Assembly: GCA_001872925.1 (NCBI GenBank)
Contig: MNYD01000048.1
Location: 1-8,997, forward strand
From: Dehalococcoidia bacterium CG2_30_46_19
GTDB lineage: Bacteria > Chloroflexota > Dehalococcoidia > GIF9 > AB-539-J10
Direction: 5' to 3'
Length of the DNA: 8,997 bases
Position 1 is the first letter of the stretch; every line of letters starts with the position of its first letter. The position numbers and the translations under genes were made by a program. The notes under the pieces were generated by a model. That model was not told where the DNA came from. It ran no database searches and saw only the letters and a program-made list of their open reading frames with translations. This document shows positions 6,235 to 8,997 of the stretch, one piece after another.

Positions 6235-6795
6235 TTATTTAGTTAATAAACCGATGGGCAATACCCACCTGCCATACGTTGCATTTAGGAGCACTGCTGC
6301 GGAGCCATAAACAGCGGCACCGCCGCAGATGAGCCCCACCACACCGGCGACTTTGGGGGAAAGACCGCCGAAGAAAACTGCGGCAAGTAGCCAGAACAGC
6401 AGTGTTAATGTGGTAAACACAATGACATGAACTTTGGAAATCTTAAATGTACCTACAGTCATGTAAGCGGTGAAAATGCTCCATAAGATGCATGTCCAGG
6501 CAAGACCTGCGCCTGATAGCTCAACTATCCCGAGCCACTCCATGAGGAACATAAAGCTTAAGCCCATCCAGAACACGCCATAAGAAGTGAAGGCGGTAAG
6601 TCCAAAGGTGTCTCCACGTCTACCATCGATTATGCCAGCGATGACTTGAGCCACTCCTCCCCAGAAGAACGCAAAGAGCAATGGTTCTACATTGGTTATC
6701 AGTCCTATGTTGTGTATCTGAAGTAGGATGGTGCTAAAACCGAATCCCGCAAGCCCTAGAGCCCCAGGATGTGCCCATTTAACCTCTTCTGTCAT
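6235..6795 (-). CDS. satP: Acetate uptake transporter, SatP/YaaH (GPR1/FUN34) family
   Basis: This 186-residue membrane protein has six hydrophobic segments, at about 11-29, 37-57, 68-88, 97-117, 121-141 and 148-170, the topology and size of the AceTr family. Members carry acetate (succinate in some) into the cell with protons. Family features seen are FWGGVAQVIAGIIDGRRGDT (44-63), FGLTAFTSYGVFW (64-76) and the C-terminal ATYGRWVLPIGL (172-183). The N-terminal signature, usually NPAPLGL, is HPGALGL here (9-15), a notable variant in a segment that lines the substrate path in the family. ATG 6795 has AGAGG six bases upstream. It follows acs in the same direction after 91 bases, and that pairing supports acetate rather than another substrate. 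Its stop is 10 bases from the convergent mfd stop, leaving no room for a separate terminator between them. Confidence 0.88.
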   Translation of the reverse strand: MTEEVKWAHPGALGLAGFGFSTILLQIHNIGLITNVEPLLFAFFWGGVAQVIAGIIDGRRGDTFGLTAFTSYGVFWMGLSFMFLMEWLGIVELSGAGLAWTCILWSIFTAYMTVGTFKISKVHVIVFTTLTLLFWLLAAVFFGGLSPKVAGVVGLICGGAAVYGSAAVLLNATYGRWVLPIGLLTK

Positions 6796-6826
6796 AGTAA
6801 GCCTCTGTTTTTGTTAATATAAATTG

Positions 6827-6864
6827 ATGGTGCCAGGTGAGCTTTGTGTTCCACCCGGCACCAT
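6827..6864 (-). terminator. Hairpin between acs and satP, possible terminator or attenuator
   Basis: ATGGTGCC (6827-6834) pairs perfectly with GGCACCAT (6857-6864). After one mismatch GGTG (6836-6839) pairs with CACC (6852-6855), leaving a 12-base loop. In the direction of acs and satP transcription the stem is followed by CAATTTATATTAAC, which lacks a real T tract, so full termination is doubtful. A partial terminator, or a stem protecting the end of the acs message, fits better. On the plus strand the stem runs into TTTTTCTTATT, a better terminator shape, which could stop read-through from mfd before it enters acs as antisense. Confidence 0.5.
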
Positions 6865-6886
6865 TTTTCTTATTCGCACCTTGAAT

Positions 6887-8974
6887 TTAAACTGGTACGC
6901 TATTCTGTCGTTCTTCGACTTGTTTCTTGATAACTTCCACAATTTCAGGGTTAGCCAGAGAAGTCACATCGCCGACACCTTGTTGGTTGGAGATAGAGGC
7001 GAGCACGCGGCGCATGATCTTCCCCGAGCGTGTCTTGGGCATATCAGGCACAATATGGACTCTACTTGGCCGTGCGATGGGGCCAATATCAGTAGCAACC
7101 TTATTTCTGATTTTTTCCTCTAACTCTTTGCTTGGTTCAAAACCTGGCTTTAGAGCGACATACAGGTCAACTACGTTGCCCTTTACTAGGTCTTTCTTTG
7201 CCACAGCTGCTGATTCCGCCACCTCTTCATTGGTACTAGCGGAACTCTCTATCTCCTTAGTCCCTAATCGATGACCGGCAACCTTTATTACATCATCTAT
7301 CCGGCCTAAAATTCGGAAAGACCCATCAGAAGCTTGAACAGCGCCATCGCCGGTAAAGTAATAGTAATCACGATAATCTTTGCTTCCCAATTTGGAGTAC
7401 TTGCTATAATATGTTTCAATATACCGGTCGGGGTCTTTCCATATTGTTTGGAATGACCCGGGCCATGGCCGCTTAATGCATATGTTTCCTGCTTTGCCGG
7501 AGCCCTTCTCGATTTCATTTCCATCCTCATCGAAGATTATGGGGTATATGCCGGGCATGCCGATGCCGCAACTTCCTGGCTTCATTGCTCTGAGCGCTGG
7601 CAAATTACTGCCGATAACACCTCCATTTTCCGTTTGCCACCAGGTGTCGATAATTGTTGCTTCTCCTTTACCAACTTTCTCATAATACCATCTCCACACC
7701 TCCGGTTCTATGGGCTCTCCTACTGTGCACATCAGCTTGAAGTGGTAGTTGTATTTGGCAGGTTCATCAGGACCTTCCCTTCTTATCATGCGAATCATCG
7801 TAGGAGACGTATGGAATATGTTTACATGAAGGTCCTGGGATATCCTCCAGGAGCGTCCAGCATCTGGGTAAGTCGGTGTCCCTGCAAATATTACGCTGGT
7901 TGCAGCAATGGATAATGGACCATAAACAATGTATGAATGCCCGGTAATCCATCCTATATCGGCAAGACACCAATAAGTATCCTCGGGATGAATATCGAAG
8001 AGATACTTTGCTGTGCCAGCAACATAACTTAAATATCCGCCAATGCTGTGCTGACATCCTTTAGGCTTTGCTGTGGTGCCACTGGTATACATTAAAAATA
8101 GAACATCTTCGGCGGGCTTGAAGAGTGGTTTTACTATTCTTCCCCGATAATTCTCCAGCAGGTCGTTAATAAGGTAGTCACGCCCTTCTACTAGTGGGGC
8201 GGAGGAGCTATACTTGCCAGGATGGCGCTCCCAGATCAATACTTTTTCGATTTTGGTTTCTTTGCACTGGTTAACGCTCTCATCAGCTCTAGCTTTATGG
8301 TCAATAACCCTCCCAGATCGATAATAGCTATCCATGGTTATTAGCACTTTACTTTCAGCGTCATCTGCTCTCTCGGCAACCGCTTTGCTGCTGAATCCTC
8401 CGAACACCTCGGAGTGAATAGCCCCTATTCGCGCGCAAGCAAGCATTGATATCGGCAGCTCAGCAACCATTGGCAGATGCATTGTTACTACATCATTTTC
8501 TTTAACTCCCATATTCAGGAGAAGCGCGGCAAACTCATTAACCCTTCGGTAAAGCTCCCTGTAGGTTATGAATTGGTAGGGTTCATCCTCAGGCTCGGGC
8601 GCAAATATGATTGCTGCCTTATTTCCGTATTTCTCCAGATGTCGGTCGACACAGTTGTAGCAGGCGTTCAACTTTCCACCAACAAACCACTTGAAGAAAG
8701 GGGGATTACTGGCGTCGAGCGTCTGTGTCCAATATCTATCCCAGCTAAGCATATCACCGTATTCCTTGAAACACTCAGGATAGTTCTTTTCAGAAAACCG
8801 CTCGTAAATTCCCACGTCAGTCATATTGGCTTGTCGGATAAACTCTTCTTTGGGTTGAATAAGCTCCTCTTCTTTCCAATGGACCGCGATAGCTTCCTCT
8901 CCTACCTCGTTATATTCCCTCGGGGCGAACGGAAGAAATATTCCTTCTTGTCTCTCCTTAATCATTTCAGCCAT
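6887..8974 (-). CDS. acs: Acetyl-CoA synthetase, AMP-forming
   Basis: Acs converts acetate, ATP and CoA to acetyl-CoA, AMP and pyrophosphate through acetyl-adenylate, in the cytoplasm. The 695 residues exceed the 652 of E. coli and Salmonella. Motifs in order: the phosphate loop YTSGTTAKPKG (296-306), ADIGWITGHSYIVYGPL, DTWWQTENGG (443-452, with the acetate-pocket Trp), YFTGDG (Asp543), LGRIDDVIKVAGHRLGTKEIE (556-576) and PKTRSGKIMRR with catalytic Lys652. From TGD onward the spacing equals the Salmonella enzyme plus 43 residues. At DTWW the offset appears to be only 32, so the extra length is about 32 N-terminal residues plus about 11 near SKYSKLGSKDYRD (526-538). Unusual residues are Ala302 for Gly in TGKPKG, Asn450 for Thr in QTETGG and Ala566 for Ser in VSGHR. 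The lysine is the known acetylation control site of the family. ATG 8974 has a strong ribosome site. satP follows downstream, so imported acetate could be activated at once. Confidence 0.95.
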   Translation of the reverse strand: MAEMIKERQEGIFLPFAPREYNEVGEEAIAVHWKEEELIQPKEEFIRQANMTDVGIYERFSEKNYPECFKEYGDMLSWDRYWTQTLDASNPPFFKWFVGGKLNACYNCVDRHLEKYGNKAAIIFAPEPEDEPYQFITYRELYRRVNEFAALLLNMGVKENDVVTMHLPMVAELPISMLACARIGAIHSEVFGGFSSKAVAERADDAESKVLITMDSYYRSGRVIDHKARADESVNQCKETKIEKVLIWERHPGKYSSSAPLVEGRDYLINDLLENYRGRIVKPLFKPAEDVLFLMYTSGTTAKPKGCQHSIGGYLSYVAGTAKYLFDIHPEDTYWCLADIGWITGHSYIVYGPLSIAATSVIFAGTPTYPDAGRSWRISQDLHVNIFHTSPTMIRMIRREGPDEPAKYNYHFKLMCTVGEPIEPEVWRWYYEKVGKGEATIIDTWWQTENGGVIGSNLPALRAMKPGSCGIGMPGIYPIIFDEDGNEIEKGSGKAGNICIKRPWPGSFQTIWKDPDRYIETYYSKYSKLGSKDYRDYYYFTGDGAVQASDGSFRILGRIDDVIKVAGHRLGTKEIESSASTNEEVAESAAVAKKDLVKGNVVDLYVALKPGFEPSKELEEKIRNKVATDIGPIARPSRVHIVPDMPKTRSGKIMRRVLASISNQQGVGDVTSLANPEIVEVIKKQVEERQNSVPV

Positions 8975-8981
8975 ATTGAGC

Positions 8982-8988
8982 CCTCCTT
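8982..8988 (-). promoter_or_regulatory. Strong ribosome-binding site of acs
   Basis: AAGGAGG lies seven bases before ATG 8974, a near-perfect match to the 16S anti-Shine-Dalgarno sequence. It fixes the acs start and shows this organism uses Shine-Dalgarno initiation, which makes the lack of such sites before proB and mfd meaningful. The acs promoter lies beyond the right edge. Confidence 0.8.
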
Positions 8989-8997
8989 TCTTGTTTC

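Noticed and set aside
6824..7915. Plus-strand open frames antisense to acs
   Set aside because: All sit opposite conserved Acs motifs and have no recognisable protein features.

Overview
The window looks like a chromosomal segment from a bacterium of the phylum Chloroflexota, probably class Dehalococcoidia. That placement rests on the overall look of the Mfd, ProB and SatP/Acs proteins and on an in-frame repeat in mfd of a kind I recall from such genomes. It is an impression from memory, not a search result. The layout is five recognisable genes, one unrecognised gene and one broken gene.

Left third (1-2779, minus strand). Glutamate 5-kinase (proB) is complete. Directly after it, overlapping by four bases (GTGA), comes an unrecognised 284-residue gene with a possible PD-(D/E)XK nuclease core. 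Next is the ruined start of proA: its ribosome site, start codon and about 65 codons survive, with one base lost, and the gene then stops matching. proB-proA is normally one operon, so the unknown gene sits inside a former proBA operon. An AT-rich spacer of about 235 bases (358-594) follows. It holds a 62-base element that can fold as a three-way junction, a TTGAC/GTCAA palindrome and a good promoter. The promoter faces the N-terminal part of a beta-class adenine DNA methyltransferase that runs off the left edge.

Middle (2780-6224). A 73-base spacer carries overlapping divergent promoters for proB and mfd. In both directions a -10 hexamer sits exactly 7 bases from the ATG, so both transcripts may be leaderless. 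The mfd side is built from three 8-base tandem repeats. Mfd (transcription-repair coupling factor) is complete but has a palindromic intergenic-type repeat translated in frame between its translocase core and its C-terminal domain.

Right third (6235-8974, minus strand). acs (AMP-forming acetyl-CoA synthetase) is followed, after a 97-base spacer with a strong hairpin, by a satP/YaaH acetate transporter. Together they make an acetate uptake and activation pair. satP converges on mfd with only 10 bases between the stop codons.

The most unusual area is the proB-proA junction with the nuclease-like gene, the structured spacer and the methyltransferase. It may be a small restriction-modification or defence island that destroyed proA, but the sequence here does not prove that. 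No tRNA, rRNA, CRISPR array or transposase gene was seen.
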